A stretch of 64,000 bases of DNA from Teratosphaeria epicoccoides (GCA_021401465.1 JADDMT010000118.1:19785-83784); one strand, 5' to 3'. Shown: positions 12,001 through 24,639, counted from the first letter of the stretch. Numbers and translations: made by a program. The notes: a model not told the origin generated them from the sequence alone.

Positions 12001-14445
12001 TACCTCGACGTCTTTGTGGTTATATACCTAGACGACATCCTCGTCTACTCCTAGACAATTAAAGAGCATAGGACTTATGTACGCAAGGTACTTTAGAAAC
12101 TCTAGGATTACCGGTTAAAGGTTAAGCCTTAGAAGAGCGAGTTTCACAAGCAGGAAGTATAAATCCTTAGCTACGTAGTAGCATAGAATAGAATCAAGAT
12201 AGACACTAAGAAAGTCTAAGTCGTAAAAGAGTAGCCTACACTAACTAATGTTAAGGAAGTATAGTCCTTCCTTAGGTTCGCTAACTTCTACTAAAGATTT
12301 GTGGCAAACTATTCGAAGATTACGGCACTACTTACGACTCTTACGACGAAGGATACACTATTCATGTAGGACGACGTCTAACGAAATGCCTTCAAGGAAC
12401 TTAAGCGACGATTTACAGATTAGCTAATCTTACTTGTATTCGACCTAGATAAGCCTATCATAGTCGAAACAGATGCCTCCGACGTAGCGCTCAGGGCATG
12501 CTTAAGTTAACTAGGACCGAGTAGACGACTACAGCTAGTCGCCTACTACTCGAGGAAATTGTCAGGACCTAAACTCTAATATAACGTCTACGACAAAGAA
12601 CTGCTAGCTATAGTAGACGCCTACAAGGCCTAGCGAGTCTACTTAGAAGGTTCTAAGCACTAGGTCATAGTCTATACAGACCATAAGAACTTGCGATACT
12701 TTATAACGACAAAAGAGTTAAACTGACGACAGGTTCGGTAGAGTAAGGAGCTCTCTAGTTTTAACTGTAAGATCGTCTATCGTAAGGGGACTAATAACGC
12801 GCGCGCCGATGCACTTAGCCGCTAGACAGACTACATGAAGGGCGTGAAGCAGGAGAAACATGCTGTTCTCTAGGAAAATAGCAATGGCATGCTAGGTATT
12901 AATTAACTTGTAGCTACGACTGTTACATGGACTAGTGAATTTCAGGACGACCTGAAGAACGCGCTAGTCTACGACCTAACTGCACTTACTATCCGCAATG
13001 ACATTAATGGACAGGAGGATTAGGAAGACGAAGACAGAATCCTTCTGTTTTAAGGATTAGTATACATGCTAACGTCTTTACGATCAGAGCTACTACGACT
13101 CTAACATAACATACCTTAGGCAGGATACCCGGGAGTGTCTAAAATGAAGCAAATTCTCCGACAAGAATATTACTTCCCTAGGATAAGTAAGGTAATCAAG
13201 GACTACGTCCGTTAATATGTAACTTGCTAACGAAGTAAGCATAACTGTTATAAACTGTATAGGCTACTACGACTACTTAAGGTACCTTAACGGCTATGGG
13301 AGTCGCTCGCCATGAATTTCATCGTTAAACTACCTTAGTCGAGAGAACCCGCTACGAATGAGTTCTTCGACAGGATCATAGTAGTAGTTAACTAATTCAC
13401 TAAGTTTAGGAAGTTTATCCCTTACCGCAAAGACTTCAAGACTAAAGATATCGCGCATGTCTTCATCAAATAGGTAGTAGCACTACATAGTATGCTATAG
13501 GACCTAGAAACGGATCGAGGATCCGTGTTTACCTCTAACTTCTAGAGAGCCCTAATAAGACAATTCTAGGTCAAACATCAACTAAGTACTTCCTTCTACC
13601 CTTAGACAGATAGATAGACAGAACGTCTAAATTAGACGTTAGAACAGTACCTTCGATCCTATGTGAATAGGGACTAGAATAACTAGGTAGAGTTGTTGCT
13701 AATAGCATAGCTCGCGTATAATAGTACGCTAGTAGAGTTAACAGGACTCTTACCTTTTCAGATGGCATATAGATCAGCTATAGAAGACATTCTAGACGTC
13801 TTAGCTAGTAATCCGAACCTAGTAGCACTTAGACGAGTAGAACATCTACGCTGACTACAAACAGAAGCACGACTCGACCTGCAGTTCTATTAGCAGAACA
13901 TGGCATAGTACGCGAATCGTAAGAGAATTAAGGGACTAATTCTAAAGGAGGGGGACAAGGTATATCTCCTCCGCTATCACATTAAATTAGACAAGCCGAG
14001 TAAAAAACTAGACGCTGTAAAACTAGGACCATTTAGGATTAAGGCTAAGAAAGGACTAGTTAATTTTGAGTTATAGCTACCTAAGCAGATGAGAATATAC
14101 CCTGTGTTCTATGTCTCTCTACTAGAACAAGTAGCGCTAGACACTACACTGCAAACGGAACCCTTACTACTTAACCCTAAAGTAGAAGAACCGGAGTACA
14201 CTGTCGAAAAGATTGTCGACACTTGCTAGCAGGACAGACAGCGAGAGTACTTACTAAAATGGGAAGGATATAGGAGTACCGAGAACACCTAGGAACCCCT
14301 AGAACATCTGCGAAATTGTTAGCAAAAGATACGGAGTTTCGAGAAAGGAACGAACCTAGGAAGAAGATCCTAAGCTACGACTAGACTCCTGCGGGACGCT
14401 GTCGATCGGCTCGGCTATCACGCCATCCAGGAAACCCTAATATGA
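9031..14445 (+). pseudogene. Gypsy A1 gag-pol, RIP-degraded
   Basis: All domains of a chromoviral polyprotein are legible, but dozens of TAG/TAA codons replace Gln and Trp. Gag: CCHC zinc knuckle CHNCRKKGHFARKC at 10022-10063. Protease: active-site DSG at 10990-10998. RT: YLDD at 12025-12036. RNase H: near 12440-12830, ending with an ADALSR motif. Integrase: zinc-binding Cys near 13228, then the catalytic core with a TDRGSVFTS box (~13514) and the YPQTDRQTE region (~13600). Chromodomain: ~14190-14330 (EYTVEKIVD ... YLLKWEGY ... EPLEHL). Pol ends at TGA 14443-14445. Gag is read in a different frame from protease/RT, implying frameshifting or an old indel between 10100 and 10880. The element cannot encode working enzymes now. 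Confidence 0.88.
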
Positions 14446-14991
14446 GGCGTTAGTAAAACCCTCTATTACGCTCTATGTCGTAGGACTAAGAGCGAGACCC
14501 CCGGAAGGATCTAGGTCAAGAAGAAACCTAGCCTGTAAGAGAGCCTGTTCCTTGGCCTTATCCTCCCTGATCTCACGCTCCTTAAGAGCGCGACTATCCT
14601 CGACTTCCTAGTCGACCGCGTCTAACTGTTTTCAAAGATACATCTCCTTTGTATGCGTCTCTATTATCTTCTGCGAAGCCTTAGCTAAGACTGCCTTCCC
14701 ATAATCGAGATTAGTAATCAGTCTTTTCCGCTAATTACCTAACTTCTTCTATTCGACCTCTGTTACCTTCGCGTTGTAACTTCGACAGTTGCTAAAGTAA
14801 CATTACGAACATTTCCCTAAGGAAATGTATACCTAACAAACAAGCTTTAACTCTTGATACCAAGTACAGGATTTTATGCTATCCTAGCCCTAACGATAGA
14901 TTCGATTCGCGCGGCGTTTGCGTTTCTGCGTTAAAGGGGCGTTAGTGTCTAGGATGACACAAGGTAGTAATGTAGAAAGAGAAGACATCAT
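14437..14991 (-). pseudogene. Antisense accessory ORF of gypsy A1 (Cys cluster plus coiled coil)
   Basis: A 185-codon frame on the strand opposite to gag-pol, from ATG 14991 to TAG 14437. Its stop overlaps the pol stop, so the two genes meet tail to tail. There are nine internal stops (7 TAG, 1 TAA, 1 TGA), fitting RIP of Gln/Trp/Arg codons. Layout: hydrophobic start MMSSLSTLLPC, basic patch QKRKRRANR (~22-30), a Cys cluster (~42-75, with CX2C-like spacing), then a charged coiled coil (~80-160, ALKEREIREDKAKE) and a tail LLDLDPSGGLALSPTT. Head, coil and tail match the order in the F antisense ORF. A nuclear or nucleic-acid-binding role is only a guess from the basic patch and Cys cluster. Confidence 0.68.
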
Positions 14992-15069
14992 AGCACAAAA
15001 AAGAAATGACAAGAGAAACCCCGTACTAATAAGGTAGCTTAGGGACGAGCTAGGCTAAGAGGGGGATAG

Positions 15070-15539
15070 TGTCATAAGTATTAGGAGTACTACGGGTTTC
15101 AGGATCATGAGGGTCCTAAGTGCTATAAGTCATAGTATAGTCATAGGAGTACTATAAGTCATAGGCATAGTTATAGGAGAAAGGATCTGTCATATAAGGA
15201 CAGATCCCTAGATCTGTAGGGTTAGTCTACAGATCCGTAGGCCTACAAGGAAGAAGGGATCTGTTGTAGGATAACAGACCCTTAGATCTATAGGGTTAGT
15301 CTACAGATCTATAGACACGGATCTGTCGGGTCTGTTAAAAGATCTAACAGAGCTGCTCTGTCTCTCTAGTATATAGGGATAGCTTCAGGATAGGCAGTTA
15401 GGAGCTTCGTGCTTAATTTAATTCCCTTTCCCTAGGGGATAGTTAGTTACAAGGTTAACTGCTATTATCGATATTCTTTACAGCTCTGCAAGTCTAACAC
15501 CTAGTTACCTTCCTGCTATCGGCACCTACCCTTATGACA
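15070..15539 (+). repeat. 3' LTR of gypsy A1
   Basis: 470 bp, same termini as the 5' LTR. It is preceded by the purine tract AAGAGGGGGATAG at 15057-15069 and followed by the ATATA target duplicate. Confidence 0.9.
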
Positions 15540-15544
15540 ATATA

Positions 15545-17229
15545 GTCGCATAGTACTATCCTTCTTTAGTCTAAACAGAGTAGGAGCACTAGCCTTGCTA
15601 GTACTACGCCAGATCTAACTATTCTGAAACCGCCTAATTAAGATATTCCTAAAGTAGCTTAAGCTCTACTCCTAACAGATTATATAGAGAGCGAAAAGGC
15701 GGCTTCTTACTGTCTTATAATGTGATAGCATACTCTACGCTATTAACGCGCCTAAGCTTAGTCATGTCCTTCTTGTTAGTAAACATGTCGGCGAAGTCCT
15801 TAACCTTATTAGGAAGAGGTTTCAGTCCTGCTGTTTTACTAGTAGCGACTAAAAACACCTAGGATTTAGTTTTTAATAACTAATAGAAACGCCTAGCGTC
15901 AAGCACGCGTACCGCGGAGGGTACGCTGCTATAGCGCTACTTATCTGTGCTACTATACATAATAATAGCCTGCTAGCGCCTCTAGGGCCGCCCTAGCAAG
16001 ACTAGTACTCTAGGCATATCTAATGCGTAGAATATGCTCTACGTTTGCTTCTCCTATCCTGTACTATCTACTAGCTAGATCTTTAGCTAATACGGGCTAT
16101 AATAATGGCCTCTCTTCCCCTAGAATGAATCTATAGTAGGAAGAGGCACACTTCCGACTTACTTGAGCCTATGCTATAAGACGTAAGCTTAAGACATGAC
16201 GTTAATGTCTGCGTAATTATAAAGTAACATATCTGTCTTAACTTTGTCTCCTTCTATAACAACAATAGCGCCATTTAGGCGCTTCGTAGGTACTAGGGCT
16301 ACGTCTAGTCCCGAAGCATCTTCGCTTCTAGTCGAGGCTATAGAAGGGCTCCTCGACTAATAACTAGCCCTTGCCTAACATACTACTACTATCCTTTTAT
16401 GTAGTAAGTAGGCTCGGACATAGCGTCAAGCCTTAGTTACCTGTACTATTTCTACCTTGTAGGTAGAAGCTGTCGCCTCCCTCTTTAGTGCATAATAGTC
16501 CCGCGCCTAATAGCTAGGTTTACTACAGTTGTAGCAGTTGTTACTCTTATTAGCTACTCTGCTACTACTCTAAGCAGGTAGCGCTAACCTTTAAGAGTCT
16601 CTACTAGGCTTCTTACTATTACCCTTATTAGGCTTCTTTAGGTCCTATTAGTTTCAATACTTGCTAGTAGTATGCTTGTATAGAGCACGCGAGCCTCTTA
16701 CTCCTAACTACTTAATCCGAGTTACTAGGGAGATTAATTCATCCCTAGTCTTAGGTGCCTAATAGTACACTATGATAGCCTCGCTTAAGGTATCTCGCAG
16801 CTTCACGAGTAGGTGCTACCTACGCTACGTAGGAGTATATAGTTCTATCTACTCTTCTAGCGTAGCTAAATATGCTACAAATAAGAAGGCGCTTTACTTC
16901 TCGCCCTACTTAGTAGTCTCGTACTACTAGGCTACAGTTAGCCTGCGATTAGCAGGATCCTCGACTATGTCTACTATCTCCTAGCAGAACATCTCCTACG
17001 TATATTCTGGCGCTAAGTCAGCTACCTTATGCCTTTTATGCTAGGCGTCTAACATGTCCCCTTTAAGGAACATGCTAGCGTATATGATCCTTGTATGCGC
17101 ACTACTATAGGCTAGACCTAATAACGCGAACACCTTCTCTAAGTAGCAGATAAACGTCCTTGCTTCTTTTAGTGTCTTCCCTAAGAACTTAGGGGGCGAT
17201 TTGAGGCCTAGTCTGCCTAAGTTACACAT
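15545..17229 (-). pseudogene. Gypsy B2 gag, protease and start of RT
   Basis: Continues B2 upstream of the A1 insertion and aligns with B1 30949-32630. The gag start ATG is at 17229 (product begins MCNLGRLGLK). Gag runs down to a degenerate zinc knuckle near 16530, then the protease/linker, then the beginning of RT at 15545. The first 62 gag codons are still open; downstream is full of TAG. Leader sequence 17230-17564 separates it from the LTR. Confidence 0.7.
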
Positions 17230-17564
17230 AGTCGGAGCTAGCGAGTCAGTTGATTATATTAACGTCACTAACTCTACTTCTAATTGCTAGAAGCTAGCTG
17301 CCTACATGCGCTTACGCTACACTACGTTAGCTTGTAGATTATATAGGCGTTATGCTTTTACTAGCTCCGCCTGTTCTTTCTCTAGGCAAGCTATCTCTTT
17401 GTCTTTAGTTTCCTCTATAACGCTATAGGCGTCCTCTCCTTCTTTAAGCTAGCCGTTACGTTAATGCTAGATACAAGCAGGCATGTAGCCTGCTTAGCTA
17501 GAGGCAGGAATACCGGCTATTATAAGCACTCTATAGGCTGCAACTAGGGTAGAGTAATTAGAAT

Positions 17565-17711
17565 TAACATAGTATGTAACTAGTAATTAATACGTAGGTA
17601 TGTAGTAGCGTATAGAGCCTCTATTTCTAATCATAGTGTAAGGTCTAAACTAATTACTACCTTTATTCTATTACGAAGCTAGGGTTAGCTTACTAGCCTA
17701 GCTGCCTAAGC
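17565..17711 (-). repeat. Truncated 5' LTR of gypsy B2
   Basis: Matches the first ~90 and some later bases of the B LTR but lacks about 35-40 bp in the middle (around 17693) and the last ~25 bp including the TGATACTAG end. C1 sequence begins directly after it. This is a rearrangement junction, not an insertion, since no LTR end or target duplicate is present. Confidence 0.6.
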
Positions 17712-20700
17712 CTAGAACCCTTGCGAACTAGAGCTAAAGCCGCACCTCTTCTAGTAGCGACAATAGCAAGGACGACGAAGATGTTACTATAAGCAGTACT
17801 AATGAACTAGTAGATAAAGAGTTTTAGCGAGACTTTACGCTAGGGGCCTACAAAGACAACGTACTAGTAGGTATAGACCTTCTATGTATGCCTGAAAATA
17901 TACTGCCTAAACTTAGGGCTATAGTAGGCTAACTAGGAGGCAGTCGTAACAAACGTAACCTGAAGCTATTTAAGGGAGACACCTTAAAGGAGGCTTAAAC
18001 TTTCCTACAGGTGTGTAAGGTAGTTTTTGTAGTTAACCTACGCGGATATACTATAGAGAGCAAACAGGTTACCTTTAGTATAATATAGCTCGAAGAGGAT
18101 AAGGAACGTTACAACAATTAGCATAAGCGGTATAACCTTATGTAGGTCTATGACAGAACGTATATATAGGCAGAGTCTTGCTAGTTCTATATTAACTAGG
18201 TTAAGGATCTAGGTAACTAGGCCCTTACTATAACCGTAGAGTAAATGAAGGCTAAGCAGAGGAAGGTACAAATAACCTCTAGCTTTGCTACCTATCTCGC
18301 TATGCTTAAGGGATAGATGCTACCCTATACTAAGACGTAACGCGTGTAGTACCTACTCGTTAAGCTTAATAATAATCTTCAGAACATGATTATGACTTTT
18401 TATGAACTTCTGACGACTCGGCAAGACCTCGTGTCTCTTGTGACATGTATGGAGATTACCTTGAAGCAAAATAGAAGATTAGGCAGTAAGGACAATAAGA
18501 GTTAAAGCCCTAAAGACCTACTAAAGGGCCGCTATTATAAGCGTCCTAAGGCTTAAGTCTAACGCGGTAGATTAGTCTAGAAGAGTAGACCTCCTAAGCC
18601 TAAAGACAGTAGCGAGAAGCATCTAGGTAGCTACTATATCTGTAGAGCAAAGGACTACTAGGCAGGCCGCTATCCTAAACGAAACGAAAAGAAGAAGGTA
18701 AACAAGGTGTCTAAAACCTCCCTAGAGGGGAAGCAAAAGAAGGACAAGCCCGAGAAAACCAAATAGCTACTACGGGTGTCTAAGCTATCTGTTACTAATA
18801 GTGTAGACTCGTGGCCTACCTAGCGCCTATCTAGTATAGTCTGATTTAATAGCTTACTTAAGCTAGGACACTATATGTTAGACAACCTTACAGAAGTTAA
18901 TGTAATACCCTAGCGGGTAATCGTAGAGCTTAGTTTGAAGCTAATTCTAGGAGCTTTGCTGCCTACTATGAAGTCCTTTTAAGGCAAAGGCGTAGTAGCT
19001 TAAGGCGCGTATAATGTACGCCTCTAACTCGCGGGCTCTTTAGGAGAAGAGCGTAAGACTAACAAAGTCTTCTACGCTAAAGATGTTCCTAATAAGGAGC
19101 TCCTACTAGGCTACCCTTAGCGCTATAAGCAGGGAGTCGTTGTTAATAGAGCTACTAATAATTAGTTCTATGGCTCTAAAGTCGAAGTTCCTATAGTAAG
19201 GATACGTGACGTACATAGCTTCTACAAAGACATGAAGAAGGTCGAATTTATGTATATAGCCTAGATATGGAACGTTAAGGAAGACGTTACCCTTCTGCCT
19301 AAGCTAGAGGAATACACCGATATTTTTGACGTAGAGGCTGCGGCCTATGCCTAGGCCCTAGACGCGGAGCATGCAATTAACCTAAAGGAGGGCTATAATC
19401 CTCCGCATTAACCTCTATACCCTATGTTAGAATCCTAGCTTAATACACTTTGAGACTATCTCTACAAGGCGTAAAAGAACGCGTGGATCCGACGAAGTAA
19501 TAGCAAGGATAGAGCGTTAGTAATATTCGTCCTAAAGAAGGGTAACACGCTCCGCCTATATGTTAACTATAGAGGCCTAAATGTAGTGACTTAGAAGAAG
19601 CGCTACCCCCTACTACTTATTAGCGACACGCTTGACCGCCTTAGTCACGCTACTATCTTCTCGTCTATCGACCTAAAGGATGCCTACTACAAGATACTGA
19701 TCTAAAAGGGTAACTAGTAGAAGACTACGTTCTAAACGTAGTAAAGATACTTCGAGTATATAGTGATACTATTTAGATTAACTAACATACTAGTGACTTT
19801 CTAGGCGTATATTAATTAGGCCCTAGCTAGCCTTGTTAATTGCTACGTAGTATATTTAGACGAAATACTAGTCTACTCTTACTTGAAGGAGGAGGACATT
19901 TAGCATCTAAAGATAGTACTTAAATAACTCCGCAAGTTTACTCTATATACAAACCTAAAGAAGTGCTTATTCCTTACGGATAGGATTAAACCTCTTAGAT
20001 ACATTGTCTCTACGAAAGGAGTTATCATGGATAACTAAAGGGTGTCTGTAATTACAGAGTAGCTGTAACTAACTACCCTCTAAGAAGTATAGGTGTTCCT
20101 AGGATTTACTAACTTCTATCATAGATTCATACGGTCCTATTCGAAGATTATAGCTCCCCTTATAGCCCTTACAAAGGGCGCGGTTTAAGGTAAAAGGCTA
20201 AGGATAGTGCCTTAGGAGGAGGCTTAGAGTAAGGCTTTCTCTAAACTTAAAGCAGCTTTTTAAACTACGCCTATACTCTGGCACTTTGACCCTACTACGA
20301 AGATCTAGATAGAGACTAATGCTTTAAAATTTGTAATAGCCGCAATAATATTGTAGCTCTAGTCGCATAAAGGTAGTACGTAATAGTACCTAATTGCCTT
20401 CTAGTTACAGAAGATGTAGGGTACTAAGCTTAATTACAAGACTTACAACTAAGAGCTTTAAGCTATTTTCGACAGCTTTAAGGAGTACTAACACTACCTC
20501 GAAGGCATAGTGCACCCTTTCAAGGTACTTACTAACTATAACAACCTTTTGCGGCTTTATAGGCATGAAGTAGCTAAGTAGTTAGCAAGCAAGGTAGGCA
20601 ACCTTCCTTACTAGCTTTGACTTCGTTATCTAGCATCGTTCTAGGAAGACGAATCTAGCTAAGGGTCCTTTACGGCAACCGGACTATAACACTAGGGAGT

Positions 20701-21546
20701 AGGGTAACTAACAGCTCCTCCTTACGCTATAGAGAAAGCTTATAGTATAGGGTAGTAACCTGTTATTAGCTCCTCTTGTAGGTTAACTGCGGGCCTAATA
20801 GGGCCTTATAGCCTCCGCTAGTAATAAACCCTCCTATCTAGTAGCTGTAGTAACTATGTCTAGCTCCTTCTATGCAGTAGTTAACTAGCTTACATGTAGT
20901 AAGCATACGATGTCTAAAGAACCCTTTAAAGAATTCTCGAGACTTATTTAGCGGTTGCAAGAGCAAGAACTAGAGTTAATTAATGAGGGTGTAGCCCTCT
21001 AGGATACTATAGGCGGTCTAAAGTACTAGACTAAGTCAGGCAACTTGTAGTACTTTCATAATAGGCTCTACGTGCCTGCTAACTACGTACTCTGTTTGTA
21101 GCTCCTCTATATTTATCATGATAATGAACTTGCTAGCCATTTTAGCGCAGAGAAGACAAATACACTTCTCGGACCTAAGTACTAGTAGCCTACGCTAGAA
21201 TAGGATGTTTCTGATTATGTAAAATCCTGCTAGATGTGCTAGATTAGCAAATCTTAGCGCTATTACCCCTATGGCGATACTTAGGCGCTCCTACTACTAG
21301 AGAGACTATAGCAAGACTTAACTATAGATTTTATTACTAACTTGCTGCTAGCAAAGTAGAGAGGCAATATAGTTAATACTGTCCTTGTAATAGTCGACTA
21401 ATACTCGAAGATGAATGTCTTTATCCTATGTACAAAAAAGTGCATAAGTAGCAAGCTTGCGTAACTACTTTGTAATGAAGTTGTATAGTACTTTAGTATA
21501 CCCTAAAGTATTCTATTAGATTGAGGTTCTGTCTTTACTAACAAGA
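17712..21546 (+). pseudogene. Gypsy C1 gag-pol, 5' and 3' truncated
   Basis: Third gypsy family, plus strand. Gag from the left junction to ~18750 with a damaged zinc knuckle near 18638-18680 (His and last Cys now Tyr, fitting CAC-to-TAC and TGC-to-TAC changes). Protease/linker ~18780-19330; RT ~19400-20050 with the catalytic box reading YLDE at 19853-19864 instead of YLDD; RNase H ~20250-20620; integrase to 21546. At 21546 the sequence leaves the integrase core and jumps to the position matching C2 ~24460, so about 1 kb (rest of integrase and the chromodomain) is deleted. The true 5' end (gag start and LTR) is missing at the B2 junction. Confidence 0.7.
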
Positions 21547-21577
21547 GACATGCTTAGATTAGCTTCGTAGCTAATGC

Positions 21578-22433
21578 TTAGCGACTACTAGTTAAGGGCT
21601 TCCTGACTAAACCTAAAGGAGAAGAGTCTTTCTTGTTATAGTCTACTAAGGACTACCTACCTACATACAGACTCCTAAACACCCTAAAGAGACTAGGAGT
21701 AACAGGAGTAGTAACGCTACAAAGAGAAGCTAGTATCTTCTTCTTTAGTAGGTTATAAGGGAGCTTGTCTTTAGAGCCTATAGTAGCTAGAGAGCTAGTA
21801 ACAGCCTTACTACGTCTAGTTACGACAATTACTTCATCCTCCTTATCCTTAGTAACAGAAGGCGAAGAGACCTAGGCGCACTTGCGGCTATTACGCTTAG
21901 CCTATAAGATCATCTTGCGCTTCTTAACACAAGTGTTAATAACACCCTTAGACTTAGTATCTTCCTCTTGCGTAACTAGTACGGCAATACTACGGCGTGC
22001 AGGGATTACGTCAGGATCGAAGGTATCCTGATTGTCATCCTCCTCCTCAAAGATCTTACGTAGAGGCTTATGCTTTAGCGTCTTAGTAGACGTAGTGCGG
22101 ATTGCAAGTAGGGAAGGTTTAGCTTCCTTGTTACTAACCTTAATCTTAGCCCTAGCCTTCTTCTTCTTCTAGTAGTGCTATGAATATGTTAGCTATACGC
22201 ACGCGACAGGAGTTAAGGGAGTAACTTACGGCTTAGTCCTCTAGGCTAGCTTATAGGTAGGCTGCCTTATAGTATAGCGCTACTTTAGCAATCCCCTTAT
22301 CACGCGCGTTCTAGAAGTCATTAATGTCATAGTAGATACTAACGCAGATATTAGCTATACTCTAGTTAGTATAGGACACACATACCTTGCGGGTAGAGGA
22401 CGCCTTACTAAGTTGCGGAGGAGGAATGTACAT
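21578..22433 (-). pseudogene. Antisense accessory ORF of gypsy C1
   Basis: Reverse-strand frame ending GLVRKPLTSSR-stop at 21578, matching the C2 antisense ORF over most of its length (Lys-rich KKKKARAKIKV, acidic EEEDDNQDTFDPD, basic KKRKM, VTSSLATIGSKDKLP, TTPVTPS). A possible start ATG is at 22433 (MYIPPPQLSK). A donor GTATGT at 22385 with TACTAAC at 22365-22371 suggests an intron near the start, but no acceptor keeps the frame at a normal length, so that is uncertain. The basic/acidic composition suggests a nuclear protein; family not recognised. Confidence 0.55.
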
Positions 22434-23605
22434 AGCCTAGCTACTAAGATTATCGAGGCATTATTAACACGAACGACAATTGCGGGTAGAGCGAGTAGCA
22501 TCGAACTTAGTTTGTAGCATATAAGCTATTATTACTAAGCTAGGTAGTTAATTAATCTTGATTAATTGATTAAATGAAGAAGAAGAAGCTCTAGGTTAGA
22601 CAAGTAGACAAAGCAAAGCGTAGGTTAAGTAAAGTAGAAGCGGAGTTAATGTTAGTGTTTTAGAACAGGTTGTTTAGGAAAGCGACTAGGTTTTTATACC
22701 CTCTAGCGGCCTCTCTGCTACCTACTGCAACTGTTAAGCTAGTGACTTAAACTACATGCGTAGAGTACCTACCTTTAGTTAGATTACATAGGGACTAAAT
22801 AATGTAAGAACAGATAACGTAGCTAACACGCATATGCGCTAAGTATACTCGTACTAGTCTACTAGCATGAAAATGTGACAAGATTTATGCTAGGAGCACG
22901 CTCCTGCTATTTTAAGTAGTATGCGTAGAGCATCTACACACATTCCTACTAGCCCTAAGGTTCTACGACGCATGTCTTTATAGTTACGACTAAATAGGGA
23001 CAGCTAAGCTACTTAGTAAAGCTAGCATACATGCTCGCCCTATCATTTCAAAGATTAACTTAGGTACGTACTCGTAGTTTCCTGATGTCTTAATCTGCAT
23101 GTAAACCGAAGGTATTATGAAGCCGCCTAACATGTAATAGATTTAAAGATCCGCCCTTAAGTTAGTAACCTCTATCCTGTATTTACTACTAAGATTTTTA
23201 GCTATATACATAATACATGTTACGTAGGCTATCTACCTGTTTACTCTTATGCGGTATAGGCGTACTATATCCTGTACCCTATGCGTTCTACATGCATTAC
23301 TTAGTAAGGCTAGGGACATCCTTATAGGAGGGGGGGTAGTAATATAGTAAATACTAGGAGGCTACATAGTAGCGTTTGCTTTAAGTCTCTGCTAATAGGC
23401 AAAAACGTTTGTCTAGGTCTAATTGTAGACTTAGTCTAGAAGATCTTGAAGGTGTTAACTATTAGGGCTAAGACCTTCGCTATAGTACGCATATAGTATA
23501 GGCACTCTCTAAGAATGTATGTTAACTTTCTTCTACTAAATTCACGTTAGCGTTAAGAACTACCTAACTAGCCGCTAGCGCTAGCAACTCGGGGCCCTTA
23601 GCTCT
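22434..23605. other. Gap between the two C-element antisense ORFs
   Basis: RIP-like sequence that should contain the 3' ends, and perhaps LTRs, of both C1 and C2, which face each other here. I compared the two sides in both orientations and found no LTR-like repeat pair. No gene recognised. Confidence 0.5.
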
Positions 23606-24421
23606 ATTAATGACAACTTCAAGACACGGATAATCCGCAAGAAGGTTATTAAGCAATTCACTGCTCCTGCCGCTAAGGCTACGCCCTAGCGTTATACTGC
23701 AAGGCAGCCTGCCTCTAAGCTAGTCTAGAGGACTAAGCCGTAAGTTATTCCTTTAACTCCTGTTACGTGCGTATAGCTAACACATTATAGCTCTACTACC
23801 TACGCTGCCTCGATGCTACTATCTACAAAGAAGAAGAAGGCTAGGGCCAAAATTAAGGTTAGTGACAAGGAAGCTAAGCCTTCCTTACTTGTAATCTGCA
23901 TAGTGTCTATTAAGACGCTAAAGCACAAGCCTCTAAGCTAGATCTTAAAGGAGGAGGATGATAACGTCTAGGATACCTTCGATCCTGACGCGACCCCTAC
24001 GCGCTACAGTGTTACTATACCGGTTACGCGAGAGGAGGACACTAAGTCTAAGGATGTTCTTAACAATAGTGTCAGGAAGCGCAAGATAATCTTACAGGCT
24101 AAGCGTAATAGCCGCAAGCGCGCCTAAGTCTCTTTGCCTTCTAATGATGATAATAAGGAGGATAAGGTAGTTGTCGCAACTAAGCGCAGTAAGGCTGTTA
24201 CTAGCTCTCTAGCTACTATAGGCTCTAAAGACAAGCTCCCTCGCAACCTACTAAAGAAGAAGATGTTAGCCTCTCTTTATAGCGTTACTACTCCTGTTAC
24301 TCTTAGCCGCCTCGGGTTGTTAAGTAGTCCCTATGCGGGTAGGCAGTCCTTAGTAGACTGTAACAAGAAAGACTCTTCTGCTTTAGGTTTAGTCAGGAAG
24401 CCCTTAACTAGTAGTTACTAA
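23606..24421 (+). pseudogene. Antisense accessory ORF of gypsy C2
   Basis: A 272-codon frame, opposite to C2 gag-pol, ending in TAA at 24419-24421. Its last 95 codons (24134-24421) are uninterrupted. Upstream stops are TAG/TAA at positions where C1 shares the frame. Contains Lys/Arg patches (KKKKARAK near 23845, RKRKI near 24080), an acidic EEDDN stretch (~23950) and a Ser/Thr/Lys-rich C-terminal third. The start is not resolved; the N-terminal part present in C1 has diverged here. The gap to the chromodomain of pol is about 200 bp, again tail to tail. Confidence 0.55.
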
Positions 24422-24639
24422 GTATTAGCTATAAAGCTAATCTAAGCATGTCTCTTATTCTCCTTAGGTTTATTCTAGGCGTGCCTTTAGGCATTAATGA
24501 TGTATAAGATGTATAAGTAGGGCGTTTGCTTCTTGTTGTTACTCCGCGTGTTATGCGCTACATACACATGTTAAGAATTCTGCTCTAAAGCCCTTATCTT
24601 CCTACGAATCGACCTTCTTAAGCCCTACTTACGCCTCCT

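Larger units (their letters stand above)
8561..15539 (+). mobile_element. Gypsy A1, complete chromovirus with both LTRs
   Basis: A full-length 6979-bp Ty3/gypsy retrotransposon inserted into B2 RT. Both LTRs are 470 bp with inverted ends TGTCATAAG...CTTATGACA, and the 5-bp target duplication ATATA is perfect. Internal order: leader, gag with zinc knuckle, protease, RT, RNase H, integrase, chromodomain, antisense ORF, purine tract GAGGGGGATAG, 3' LTR. LTR identity is high but has scattered C-to-T/G-to-A differences, so some divergence is RIP rather than age. It is the youngest event in this nest. Confidence 0.92.
5560..17711 (-). mobile_element. Gypsy B2, nested host of A1, 5' LTR truncated
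   Basis: Minus-strand Ty3/gypsy element alignable with B1. Left end is its 3' LTR (5560-5764); right end is a damaged 5' LTR (17565-17711). It is split by A1 (8561-15539) with a 5-bp ATATA duplication at 8556-8560 and 15540-15544. Removing A1 leaves about 5.17 kb against 6.79 kb for B1. The difference is mainly an internal deletion near 8120, which joins sequence matching B1 ~33075 to ~34540 and so removes RNase H and the front of integrase. Order of events: B2 into F, then A1 into B2, then loss at 17711. Confidence 0.8.
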
